64,000 nucleotides of DNA from Adiantum capillus-veneris (lineage: Eukaryota; Streptophyta; Polypodiopsida; Polypodiales; Pteridaceae): assembly GCA_014529385.2 (NCBI GenBank), contig CM043967.1, forward strand, positions 88,275,278-88,339,277, given 5' to 3'. The translations under genes and the position numbers were made by a program. Shown piece by piece: positions 20,201 through 31,757 of the stretch. Within the stretch, counting starts at the first letter, position 1. Every line of letters starts with the position of its first letter. Under the pieces are notes generated by a model, which was not told where the DNA came from, made no database searches, and saw only the letters and a list, made by a program, of their open reading frames with translations.

Positions 20201-22666
20201 CTCACTTGTAATCGTTGTGGCATAGATCATTTGATCGCACAGTTTCCTAACAATCCAAACGCACCGAAAATCACACCATTGAACATAATAGAGATTGTTG
20301 ATGGGACACCACCAACTATAAACATAGCACCAGTGAATGCACTCACACGGTCGATGCTCCAAAAGAAAAATTACATCCTCGAAGAGAGAGATGTTGCATC
20401 CATTGGCCGAGCGAGAAAGAAGAAAACACAAAGAAAGAAATCCCTTAATGCTTCTAGCTCAAAACCTAGTTCAAAGACTAACATAGGGACAGGAGAGGAT
20501 CCCGTGTATATGAATGACCCTGAGGATGACTCAGATTCGATAGAGACCACGGAGACCAAAACTATTACTACAAAGGAAAAAGCCAGTGAGGAGGATCACG
20601 AGAGGGAATTACGACGAACACCAAAAGAGTATTCAAAGTTAAATCACCCAGTTGCGAACCCCCAAGATAAGCCACGAGAGACGAAAAATGAGGATTGCAA
20701 GAGAAAGATTGGAACCTATCCAAACCCAACAGTGGAAATTGAACGAGTCCAACAACTGAGGGGTTTGGTGGAAGAAACTCAACGAACATTAGAACCTGAA
20801 CCCAAACATATCCAGATGTCGGACACAGTGTTTCCCACACAAGTTCAACCTCACAAGAACTACAGGCCGTTAGCTATACCCAGTATCATTCGGGAAGAGA
20901 GTGAGGGTAGGACATCTGAAAGTGGACACACACCTTTCCTACTAGAGAGAATGTTTGGTGAGGGAATGCCCGACCCCCTTGAGGAAGTGGAGATTCCATC
21001 TTCACCATTCTCTTGTCAGGGTCCTACGTCCCACAAGATGCCATTAAATGTTGACAAATTGATGGATTTCATGTCTTCAGAAGTTAGAACCACCATCATG
21101 TCCAAACTATATAAAGACCCTGAGCTAGTCTCAGCTCTTCGAGCCTTCCTCAATGGAGAATTACAGGCCGGATTACCACAGTTTGCACATATGAATAAAC
21201 CTGACTCGGTAATGAATGATGAGGACCATTTAGCACCACCATCTGACCTAGCGGGACATGAATCTGTAATTGAAGTACCCGTTAACAAGTTGGGGCAATA
21301 CTTTGAAGGTGATGAATCTAATGCTACTCTGCCAATCACTACTAAAGGATTAATTGTAAAGGGAGTCCTTGATGGTGGTGCGGGAGTCAGCATGGTGACA
21401 AAGAGTTGTTGGGAGTCTATGGGGCAACCTCACCTTGAAGCCACAAGCGTAGTGGTAAAAATGGCTAATGGATCTATTGTTACGCCTATTGGAATGCTAA
21501 AGGATCTCAGAATCAAGGACTTGGGACACAAGGTAAGGCAGACTTTCATTGTTATGGATTTTTCCAAGCATCCTATGTCATTTGAGATGATCTTAGGACG
21601 TCCATTCATGAGGGAAGCAAAAATGGTGCATGACTGGTCCAAAAACCACGTCTACTTACAGTTCCAAGACTCTGTCATTCGAGTTGATCTTTTAAGTGGT
21701 CGAACGCATCCTCTAGGAAATAAATTCATCATTGATAATCGATCAGACACAACAATTCACTCAGCTCCATTACAGTATTGTTACACATGTAACGAAGACA
21801 CGGATATTGGGGAGAACTCTCCTTATATGGATATCCTACCCGGAATGGCTGAGTTAGACAATGTCGATTGGGTACACCTAGCGGCAACCATAGATACTTG
21901 GGGAGCTAGAGGTACAACCTGGGTAACACCTGAGGGGGATGAAATGCCCGTACCCTTAAATATGCTACAAGCAATGCATATAGCTTCTGAAAAGACTCAT
22001 CCTAATGTATCGAAGAAAACATACAAGTGGGTCCCTAAAGCTTCTTTAGTGACCATAGATAGTGCTAAAAAACAAAAGCCTTGTAAGAAACCTATCACTC
22101 GCTCCAAGAAAAGTAAGAAAATGTTGCGATGGATCCCTAAATGACTACTGGAAGCCCAAGGCTACTATCACGGAAATGATCAAATCTGGGTGCCAAAACG
22201 TAGATTGTGCTCTTACCTATCACCTGACCCATGTGAGCACAATCCGGTAGCTCCAAAACGAATCAATGATCGTGGAAAGAAAAAAATCACAGAATGCTAC
22301 ACACCCGCTCCACAGCTAGTTTGGGCTCCAAGGAAAAACCAATTTATTCCACCTAGCTCAGGAAGGGGGGAGTTCCATGAAGCTTCTAGCTCCTCATGTA
22401 ATACATCCATAGAGGTAAAAGCTTCTACACAGCCTCCATCTATAGTAATGGACCTCCATGAAGCTACAAAAGAATCCACACCTCCTAGCGTTCAAGAATC
22501 ACCTGATGAACCACTTCAAGTTCGTCGATCCTGGGAGAGTACCTTACCACCCTTGCAACTTGACGAGGCACCTAGGGTAATAGAAAACTACTGGCAAAAA
22601 TACTCACCTATTACCAACTGGAACAATTGGTTTCAAAGGGTGACGACATCATTTCAAACGGTATGA
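17242..22666 (+). pseudogene. gag: T3 Gag-protease polyprotein
   Basis: The ATG at 17242 (MNLRSGRVLEHEH) is chosen because T4 starts with the matching MHLRSGRVLEHKH. A P/S/T-rich N-terminal third leads to the capsid-like Gag domain (DARKHMEVFEHVCDSL ... LSGKAGDWYRTLR ... FISRLKNLNSRC; about 18880-19350). Four zinc-knuckle positions follow at about 19563, 19639, 20095 and 20210; three have lost a ligand (Cys to Phe, His to Tyr, Cys to Phe). The protease has VLDGGAGVSMVTKSCW at about 21366 and ILGRPFM at about 21592. The C-terminal third holds four W-x-P-K repeats. Breaks: two TAG codons near 19123-19135 (CAG in T4), a frameshift near 19395, TAG at 19772 and TGA at 22142 (CGA in T4). Confidence 0.85.
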
Positions 22667-22896
22667 TCTACCCAAGGAAGGGGGGAGTGTTTGTGGACAT
22701 CCATCATTCACTTGCTTCCCTCTCAACCTTTCTCCCTGACCTCTTAATCTCCGATCTTAGGGAATGTATATATAAAGCCTTATACTCACAAAAACAAGAT
22801 AAAAAAGTAAAAGAGCAAGAGCCATAACACAAATCATAAAAACAAATTATGCACAAGAACACGACCCTTGTAATATTTGCTCTCTAACCATCATCT
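22667..22896 (+). other. T3 post-gag spacer with internal polypurine tract
   Basis: Starts with aaggaaggggggagtg (22673-22688), a near match to the true PPT of T3 (gaaggggggca at 29861-29871), followed by non-coding DNA up to C3. T4 has the same tract in the same place (37791-37803). Confidence 0.7.
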
Positions 22897-23123
22897 TGTT
22901 ATCATATACATGTGGTAGTGATGTGTGTGAACACACTAGGACCGCCGGGGCATTTTTTCCCTCTTTAGGAGGTTTTTTCCCCCGTGCATTGTATATACGC
23001 CCATCACTCTAGGGCTACCTATCTTTCCATTGCACACTAAGTAACACACTCTCTATTGTGTGCCTTGAGCTTCCTTCGTCTTCTCCAAGCTGTGTGTGTT
23101 TCTCTGCAACCCTAATTCCAACA
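22897..23123 (+). repeat. C3 5' LTR
   Basis: TGTTATCATATACATG ... CTAATTCCAACA, with a TATA-like tgtatatacgc at about 22990. No difference from 27848-28074 was found by eye. Confidence 0.95.
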
Positions 23124-23125
23124 AT

Positions 23126-23137
23126 TGGTATTAGAGC
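23126..23137 (+). other. C3 primer-binding site
   Basis: TGGTATTAGAGC differs from the canonical initiator-Met PBS by one C-to-T change. Confidence 0.85.
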
Positions 23138-23485
23138 AGGTCACGTCCTCCCGGGCTTAGTCGCCAGCTGCTCCGGCACACGCCTGCTCACTTTCTCCGA
23201 TTTCAGTGAGCTTTGGCAAGCGTTCGCAGGTCGACAAATATTTTGGGATAGCTCGAAGAGCTTGGTCTGCTCAGAATTTTGATTTGGGCTCATTTCGGCC
23301 TCCGTTTCCACTACGGGCAGTACTGCACAGGTTATTTCGTCATTTTGTGTAGATTTTCTGTCAGTGCCGTTTTCTGCATAACAGGTGCCTTATAGTCTTC
23401 TACGGTTTGTGCTATATAGCACAAGTTGTTCCCGCTCCATTTCTCCTATTTTCGGACAGTTTTCACATCAGGTGCAGCATTTACC
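23138..23485 (+). other. C3 leader
   Basis: About 350 bp of non-coding leader between PBS and the Gag start codon. Open reading continues upstream of the ATG from a TTG at 23426, but the ATG at 23486 in the context accATGg is the better start. Confidence 0.7.
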
Positions 23486-26400
23486 ATGGCTGACAACAAC
23501 AACACAGATGTGTTCAAGATGTTTGCTGCTGAGGACAGGTTGGATGGGGACAACTACCCTATGTGGGCTTATATGATGCAACACGTTCTTGTGTCAAAAG
23601 GTGTCTGGAACATTGTGCAGGGCATTGATGTACGTCCTGGTTCTGAAGATGTAGGCGATATTGAGGATGTTGCAGGTCTTGCTGCAAGGATTGCAGCTGT
23701 TAGAGTTGTTTTGCCTACAGCAGAACAAGCTCGTTGGGATGTTAAGGATGCGCAGGCTCATGCATTGATTGCGTTGTCTGTGAAGCGCACCATTATTCCT
23801 CACATCCGTTCAGCAAAATCTGCAAAACAGGCTTGGGATATTCTAGCAGGTCTTTATGCAAGCCGCAATGAGGCTAAAATTGCTTTGCTGCGTAAAGAGC
23901 TAGAGTCGAAGATTATGCATGAGGAAGATGATATGGACACTTTCCTTGCTAGTGTCAAGGATATCAATGAGCAACTCATTTCTGCAGGTGAAGTCATTTC
24001 TGACAGTTCCCTTGTGCAGACTGTTCTTGATGCCTTACCAGATTCCTACCAGACTTTTGCTAGTACTTGGAGACTGATGACCCAAGGAAATCCTGAAGTT
24101 GTCAAGTTTGATGCATTATGCACATTGCTGTTGCAAGAGTCACTTTCTAGAAAAAACAGGACTAGGCAGCGTGCAGTTGAACAGGCTTTTATTGCTTCTC
24201 ATAGAAAGGGTGGTAACAGTAATGCAGCCACTTCTTATGGTTCTGCTGCGAGTGGCAAAAATTCTGTTCCTAATGCTTTTGCTGGCAGCACTTCGTCTGG
24301 CAATTCTGGTGATAAGGGCAAAAAGAAGATGCGTTGCCATTATTGTAAAGCCAATGATCACTTGATCAAGTCGTGTCCTAAGTTGAAGGCCAAAGAGGCT
24401 AAGAAGAAAGAGGGTGGTTCCACTGCAAATGCTGGTTCCACTACAAATGCAGCCATTGTTGAGTCTTCTGTGAAAGGAGATTGTGATGCTGATGTTGATG
24501 CAGAATGGGCTTTTAGCGCAGAGTGCACTTACAATCCTGCTGTCCATGATGCATGCTTGTCAGTTGCTGCAGATTCACATGTGTGGTATTTCGACAGTGG
24601 TGCTACAAAGCACATTACCTCACATCGTGAATTGTTTACCTCTCTCGAGTCTGTCCCTCATGGGAATTCAGTCACTTGTGCCAACAACGCCTCTTATCCA
24701 GTTCAGGGAGTTGGAAAGATTGTGCTCACTGCTGCTAATGGCAGTTCCTTCACACTTGTTGATGCACTTTATGTACCTGGGATCAAGAAGAATCTCTTGT
24801 CTGTATCCGCACTTGCTAGACTTGGACTTGTAGTCAAATTTGTGGATGACAGATGTACAGTTCATGATCTCAGTTTTGGTGATGAAATTGTTGCATCTGG
24901 GCTTTTGTGCCGTGGGCTGTATAAGCTCACTTTGTATGACAAGTGTGGACAAAATTTTGCAAATGCTGTTGCAGATTCAAGGGCTATTTCAGATGCAAAA
25001 CTTTGGCATGCACGTTTTGGTCATCTGAATTTTGCCAGTTTGCTGCGTTTGCAGAAATCTGATATGGTTGCTTCTTTGCCGCCTCTTGAAGCACCTATCA
25101 AACATGTTTGTGAAGGCTGTATTCTGGGTAAAATGCAGCGTTCTAAGTTTCCAAAGGATGGTTCAGTTAGGGCCACATGCAGGTTGCAGCTTGTGCATAG
25201 TGACGTTTGTGGGCCCATGCAAACTCCGTCCTTGGGCAATTACCTGTACTTCGTGACTTTCATTGATGATTACTCCAGGCATGCGTGGGTATTTCCGCTT
25301 AAAGCGAAGTCCGAAGTTTTTATGTGCTTCAAACAATTTTTGGCTATGGCTGAAAATGTCTCAAAATGTACTATGGGCACCCTCCGTTCCGATCGAGGGG
25401 GGGAGTATATGTCTCATGAATTTAATGCATTTCTGGCTAGTCGTGGGATAAAACACCAATGTACAGTGCCTTATACACCTCAGCAAAATGGTGTTGCTGA
25501 GAGGAAAAACAGGTCACTAACGGAAATGGCACGATGTATGGTCAAAAGTCAAGCTTTGCCGCATTCTTTTTGGCTTGAGGCCATCATGTGTGCCACTTAT
25601 GTACTTAACAGGTGTCCTACGAAAGCTTTGCAGTCTATTACTCCATATGAAGCATGGCATGATAGAAAACCTTCTATTGAGCACATGCGTGTTTTTGGCT
25701 GTTTGGCATATGCTTTGGTGCCACAAGTGCAGCGCAGAAAATTGGATGATAAGGCTGTCAAATGTATTTTTGTTGGTTATAGTGCTGAAAGCAAAGGTTA
25801 CAGGTTGTATCATCCGCAAACAAAACGTATTTTGGTTTCATGGGATGTAGTGTTTGTGGAAGATTCTGTTCAACCCTTGCTGTCATGTACTAGAGACAGT
25901 AATGTAAGCTCACAGGACATTTATGACACTTTGTTGCCTCTTTTCAGTGGTGGAAATACGAATGTAAGTTCCAATGAGGCAAATGTACAGCCTATGGGGG
26001 TTTCTGAAAATGTTTTAGAACAGCCTATTACTGATGCAGATGTACATGATGTACTTGATGAGGAAAGGGCTGAAAATGAGCAGGCTAGAGGTATGCCAAA
26101 ATGGCTGGTGCACACTTTGCGTGACAGTAAATTGGATGCACCTTTATCTAGTCGTACTCGTTCAGGCTCTCGCCATGCATCTTATGCATCAGATTGTTAT
26201 GCTTTGGCTGTGTCTAGTTTACATGATGTTGAGGAGCCTCTGTCTTTTGATGAAGCACAGAATTCAGAAAATTGGATTGCTGCCATGAAATCAGAATATG
26301 ATGCACTTATAGAGAATGACACATGGACTTTATGTGATTTGCCTCCTGGCAAAAAGGCCATTGGTACCAAGTGGGTTTACAAGTTGAAACGCAAGCCGGA

Positions 26401-27772
26401 TGGTGAGATCGATCGCCATAAGGCTCGACTTGTTGCAAAGGGTTATGCACAACAAAAAGGCATAGATTATGAAGAGACTTTTGCTCCCACTTGTCGTATG
26501 ACTACTGTGCGTTTTCTATGTGCATTGGCAGCTCATTTTGGTTGGGATGTACATCAATCAGACATTGTTACTGCTTTCTTGAATGGTGACATATTTGAGG
26601 AAGTTTATGTAATGCAGCCTCGCGGTTTTGTCATAAAAGGACAAGAGGACAAAGTGTGCAAATGTAAGAAGGCTTTGTATGGGTTGAAGCAATCTCCTCG
26701 TGCTTGGTATGAGAAAGCTGACACTCATTTGGTTAAACAAGGCTTTCGTAACAGTCCAACAGAAAGCACATTGTATGTAAAGCGTGAGGATGATGTATTT
26801 CTCATTGTGGTTCTTTATGTTGATGATTTGCTAATCACTGGACCAAATGAGAGACATATTGCTGAATTTAAGGCTGATTTGAATGCTACTTTCAAGATGA
26901 AAGATTTGGGGCTGTTGCATCATTACTTGGGTATACAGTTTAAGCAGTGTGATGGTGGTATTGCCTTGTGTCAGAAAAGTTACATAGAGACATTGCTATG
27001 TAAGTTTGGACTTGAGGATTGCAAACCTATTGCCACTCCCATGGAAACAGGTTTGAAGTTGAGTCTACATGATGCTGGCGATCCTGCTGATGTCACTCTT
27101 TACCAAACTGCTGTTGGCTGCCTCATTTATGTATGCAACACGAGGCCAGATATTCAGTTTGCAGTCTCGCAGGTCAGCAGATTTATGCATAGCCCAGGGT
27201 CTAAGCATTGGCAAGCTGTCAAGAGGATTTTCCGCTACCTTAGTGGCACTTTACATCTTGGCTTGTTTTATCCCAAGGGGGGATCATTGCCGCCAGACTT
27301 ACATGCTTTTTCGGACTCAGATTGGGCTGGTTGTTTTGACACGCGAGTGTCCACAAGTGGTTTTTGTTTCATGCTTGGCAGTTCATGTATATCATGGTTG
27401 AGCAAGAAGCAACCTACTGTGGCCACTTCGAGTTGTGAGGCTGAGTACAGGGCAGTCTTCACAGCTATGGTTGAGTGTGTATGGCTCAGACGCCTTATGG
27501 CTGACTAGGGTGTTGGACAGGACACTGCCAACACTATCTACACTGACAGTCAGAGCGCATTGGCAGTTGCGAGGAACCCAGTTTTTCATGCTCGCACAAA
27601 GCACATTGAGGTGCATTACCACTATGTCAGGGAGAGGCTCTCAGCAGGAGAGATCAGCTTGGCTTATGTGCCAACACAGGACAACCTTGCAGATCTTTTC
27701 ACAAAGGCATTGTCTCGTGAGAAGCTTGAAGCTTTCCGCAAAGCTTTGGGCTTACTCCCCTTTGTGGACTGA
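23486..27772 (+). CDS. gag-pol: C3 gag-pol polyprotein (one in-frame TAG)
   Basis: 1,428 codons plus stop, single frame, about the usual Copia length. Order: Gag (residues 1-270; DNYPMWAYMMQHVLVSKG, FLASVKDINEQLISAG, LPDSYQTFASTW); zinc knuckle CHYCKANDHLIKSC near 284-297; protease WYFDSGATKHITS, Asp near 369; pre-integrase HARFGHLNFASLL ... CEGCILGK; integrase HSDVCGPM (about 570), LRSDRGGEYM and QQNGVAERKNR (about 665); RT GTKWVYKLKRKPDG, HQSDIVTAFLNGDI and LYVDDLLITG (about 1110); RNase H AFSDSDWAGC (about 1275), SSCEAEYRAV and TDSQSALAVARNP. TAG at 27506-27508 (codon 1341) cuts RNase H before its third acidic site; beyond it the frame stays open to TGA at 27770. All visible catalytic residues upstream are kept, so this copy is one substitution from a full frame. 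Confidence 0.93.
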
Positions 27773-27847
27773 TCCTGTCCTCAGGGCATGGCACTTCCCT
27801 TTACTCATGTGCCAGCTCTCGTTCACCGCATCACTCCAGGGGGGATT

Positions 27848-28074
27848 TGTTATCATATACATGTGGTAGTGATGTGTGTGAACACACTAGGACCGCCGGG
27901 GCATTTTTTCCCTCTTTAGGAGGTTTTTTCCCCCGTGCATTGTATATACGCCCATCACTCTAGGGCTACCTATCTTTCCATTGCACACTAAGTAACACAC
28001 TCTCTATTGTGTGCCTTGAGCTTCCTTCGTCTTCTCCAAGCTGTGTGTGTTTCTCTGCAACCCTAATTCCAACA
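27848..28074 (+). repeat. C3 3' LTR
   Basis: 227 bp, identical to the 5' LTR by eye, followed by the TSD copy CATCT at 28075-28079. Confidence 0.95.
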
Positions 28075-28095
28075 CATCTATTTGCGTGTACAGAT

Positions 28096-28499
28096 ATGGC
28101 TAGTACGCTAGATTCATCCACTCCTGCCTTGAGTGAGAGGTACCCTCGTTACTTTTCACAAATATTTCACATGGTCTTTCCAGTGCTTGCATGTGAATGG
28201 GATTTGAGAGGAATTTTGAGGAGTTAGAATGGCTGATACGTCTCTTGACCACATCTGATCCATACTTAGCAGAGAGCGTTTCTCCCATTGCACAAGCCTA
28301 CCCTTTTGACCAAGATGACTATAGGCGTCTAGTGACCTTCGTAGTAAACATGGGTACCTATGATGAAGAAGAAAATTTACACGACTACACGGATGGCACA
28401 TATGGTCTCATGGATGATGACTTTGTTTATCTCGACGACGAGGATAGGGGTTTAGCCTTAGGGTTTCCCCCCAACCTCTACAATATCCTATTCCCTTGA
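28096..28499 (+). pseudogene. T3 accessory ORF, about 134 codons, unknown function
   Basis: An ATG at 28096 opens MASTLDSSTPALSERYPRY. One frameshift near 28205 moves the reading to a second open part, 28197-28499, which ends ...LGFPPNLYNILFP with TGA. The second part has an acidic run (YDEEENL, MDDDFVYLDDEDRG). No domain, signal peptide or transmembrane segment is recognised. It sits between gag-pro and the 3' PPT of T3, where some plant Ty3 elements carry additional ORFs. T4 has no counterpart: its sequence passes from the gag-pro end to the shared 3' non-coding part without it. Coding status rests only on length and composition. Confidence 0.5.
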
Positions 28500-29871
28500 C
28501 TCTCTAGGGGGAGTACAAATAATTAGGTTAGGGTTCCTTATGTTTTTTGTTGTGTTCAATAAGTGTTGGTACCTTTTTCCACTAATGTGCCTCTTGGAGG
28601 TATTCCTTTTGTTTCCTAGTGTGTACAGGAGCGTGTTGCTATTGGTAGGTTTATCCTTCATGGAATCTTTATCTCAACTCAATCTTCAAATCAAGCGCGA
28701 CCATCGACACAAACAGGTGTTTCTTGTCCATTAGCATTGCCCCTTATCTTTTTTGCATCTATGATTGTCAGCTTTAATTGTGATTGGTAGCCTAATATTC
28801 ACCGCATTTGCTTAGTATCAAACATTTAATTCAATGTAATTTTTTGTCATAATCACTTGTCTAGGTTTAAAAATCAAGCAGTCCGACAAACTATTTTGAC
28901 CAAGTTAGGTGTTAGAAATCTTCTCTTAATACCATGGGGAATGCCTTCCTACTAATTAATGGTTACTTAGGTTCTTAATCCGATTTAGGCAGCATTGTGT
29001 GAAATGTACTGGGGCTTTCTAGTGGGCTTGACCCTATTGACCTTTAGCTTAAGTATTATAAAGGGAGTTTACTAGTGTGATGAGCCTGGGGAGGTGTATC
29101 AATGTTATATGACCCCCCAAAGTTACAAAATTAAAATGCTGAAAATGAACAAACAAAAAATCAAAGTGCCACACTGTAAAATCTTAAGCTGGAAGAGAAA
29201 TCTCAGCTTGATTTGGTACTTCACTCACATGTATTGCCTATGGTACTAGAGCCCTAGAGGTTCCCAATATGGGCGCTTTTACTTGAAAAGCAAAAAACCC
29301 AAGGCATACAAAATAAGCACACACATCAAAATTGAATCACTGTGATCAGACTTTGGGGGGTCAAAGAAAAAGTAATCAGTCAGGCGATGATTTCATGAGA
29401 AATTCCTTTTATGGTAGCTTAACTACAAGGTCTTCTAGATATAGCCTCTAGTCATCCCTCGAACATGAATACTTGGCTCTCGTGATTAAACAACTTAATT
29501 GACCACAAAAAATTAAGAAGCTTACCCATGGTATTAATATTCGATCCCTAGTGCCTTTCGACCGTCAAATTAGCGACCCCAGACTTGTTTAATTTTTACC
29601 TTTACATCTGTTTATGCATTTGATTACATTGCAATTTAATGTTCATTGGTGACAAATTGTTTGAAATTCTTTTACCAATCAATTTGTCTACCTAAAACTG
29701 CATATGCTTTTTAATCACTTACGAAAATGCAATTACTGTGCCAATGTTGTTTGATTTTGCAGTGACTGAAGAAGGCTAAGGACATTCATCTCAAATGCTC
29801 TTCCACCTCGACGAACGAGAGCTTCAACTCAATAGCTTCCGAGGACGGAATCTACATCAGGAAGGGGGGCA
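28500..29871 (+). other. T3 3' non-coding region with PPT
   Basis: From about 28560 it matches T4 36195-37440 in inverse orientation. It contains 12-bp perfect inverted repeats gaccccccaaag (29111-29122) and ctttggggggtc (29351-29362), and a local hairpin taagctggaag/ctcagctt near 29185-29210. It ends with the PPT gaaggggggca (29861-29871). Confidence 0.75.
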
Positions 29872-30537
<666 letters not shown>

Positions 30538-30584
30538 ACTGGTGACTCTAGCCTCCTGCAGTGTTGCCCGGAGCCTCGATCTGA

Positions 30585-30596
30585 GCTCTGATACCA
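30585..30596 (-). other. C2 primer-binding site
   Basis: Plus strand gctctgatacca, i.e. TGGTATCAGAGC on the minus strand, two bases from the C2 5' LTR. Confidence 0.9.
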
Positions 30597-30598
30597 GT

Positions 30599-30790
30599 TG
30601 AAGGAGTACGAGCGGAAGTACGACACGAGAGAGAGTGCGAGAAGAAGAGCACGACGATATGGTGAACTCGCTCTACTGTAATGTGTAGAGCATAGTGAGT
30701 TCTTATTAGGTTATTACAAAAGAACATGTGTACATACCTGGCGGCCCGCCCACTTACCTGGGCGACCACATTGGGCTTTATACCCCAACA
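30599..30790 (-). repeat. C2 5' LTR
   Basis: 192 bp, TGTTGGGGTATAAAG ... GTACTCCTTCA on the minus strand. Flanked at 30791-30795 by TCTAT, matching 10219-10223 more than 20 kb away, which proves it belongs to C2. Confidence 0.93.
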
Positions 30791-30795
30791 TCTAT

Positions 30796-31047
30796 AATAC
30801 AAACGCCTTTCGGAGGGGGGGACCAGCTCCAAGTAAATCCGGTCCTCGTCTATTGTCACGTTATCTAATACTCTCTCTCTCTCTCTCTTACAAAAGTATT
30901 GTTCATGCCAAGTTAATTAAGTGTTATGTTTATGTTGCTACCATCAATTAAGTTCACCCTCCAAGTTCTCAAAGTAATCTCACAAAAATGCTCACTTTAA
31001 TTCTCTGAATTCCGCTATTCTCAAAGGTCAGAGGCCATTTGCATTAC
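30796..31047. other. Non-coding flank of C2
   Basis: Continuation of the sequence that C2 entered. It has a short CT run at about 30871-30888; otherwise nothing recognisable. Confidence 0.4.
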
Positions 31048-31052
31048 ATCAA

Positions 31053-31137
31053 TGTTAGGAAATAGGACGTAGCTTAGTAGATAATTGAGTAGATTACTTA
31101 ATGAAGAGAGATAATTTTCACACACAAGAGATTATAG

Positions 31138-31204
<67 letters not shown>

Positions 31205-31752
31205 CACGATATGCACGATATACGTGTTTCACCCAATGTGGGCTACGTGCACAAGAAAGCAGCCACTCAATGGCTTTAGTACTTCAAAACAAGAAGTAGA
31301 TTACATAGGGATTATACCCTTTTGGAGCTCTCACATTGCTTCACTCTCACCACCTCGCACCCACCCTGTTGCATCTACTTCACACTGCACCACAATGCTT
31401 CACAATCCGTTATTGTGTATAGAAGAGGCCTGCTTTTATAGGCCAAAAGGGCCCTCACTCATGAGAGGCAGTTGTGTGTAGCTGCCCTTGTGTTGATAAG
31501 TCCAAATTGGATCCTCCAATCCGTCCATGTGTGGCCGCCCTTGAGAAGACAAGTTCGTCTTTGAAATTGACCACCGGCCAAACGACCGGCCATTTTTCGA
31601 CCACTTCTCGACGAAGCTGGCCGTGAATATTTTGGTTTTCGGCGAGTGATTTTCTTCACACACTATGAATTCTCTTCATAATGGGGGATTTACAAATGTT
31701 CATTTTTTAAAACAGAAAATTACAAGGGGTAAATCAGGCTCCATACTTAACA
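31053..31752 (-). repeat. S1: solo LTR (700 bp), probable
   Basis: Ends TGTTAGG ... TTAACA. Flanks are ATCAA (31048-31052) and GTCAA (31753-31757), four of five bases alike. There is no PBS or PPT on either side. A TATA-like cctataaaagc reads on the minus strand at 31434-31443, so the LTR probably points left. It contains (GA)n at 31140-31200. It adjoins the broken LINE, but LINE sequence is not evident on its left, so a rearrangement at its edge is possible. Confidence 0.55.
31140..31200. repeat. (GA)n microsatellite in S1
   Basis: About 60 bp of pure GA dinucleotides, on the 3' side of the minus-strand TATA-like box. Confidence 0.95.
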
Positions 31753-31757
31753 GTCAA

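Larger units (their letters stand above)
22897..28074 (+). mobile_element. C3: nearly intact Copia retrotransposon, TSD CATCT
   Basis: LTRs of 227 bp (22897-23123, 27848-28074) look identical base for base. Flanks are CATCT (22892-22896, 28075-28079). PBS, single gag-pol frame and PPT (ccaggggggatt, 27836-27847) are all present. Length 5,178 bp. Only one in-frame stop (TAG, 27506-27508) was seen in the whole polyprotein. It lies between the T3 gag-pro gene and the T3 accessory ORF. It is the youngest insertion in the window by LTR comparison. Confidence 0.95.

Noticed and set aside
22682-22700. Former 3' LTR starting TGTTTG after the internal purine tract of T3
   Set aside because: No matching CA end, TSD or second copy of such an LTR was found; only the purine tract is reported.
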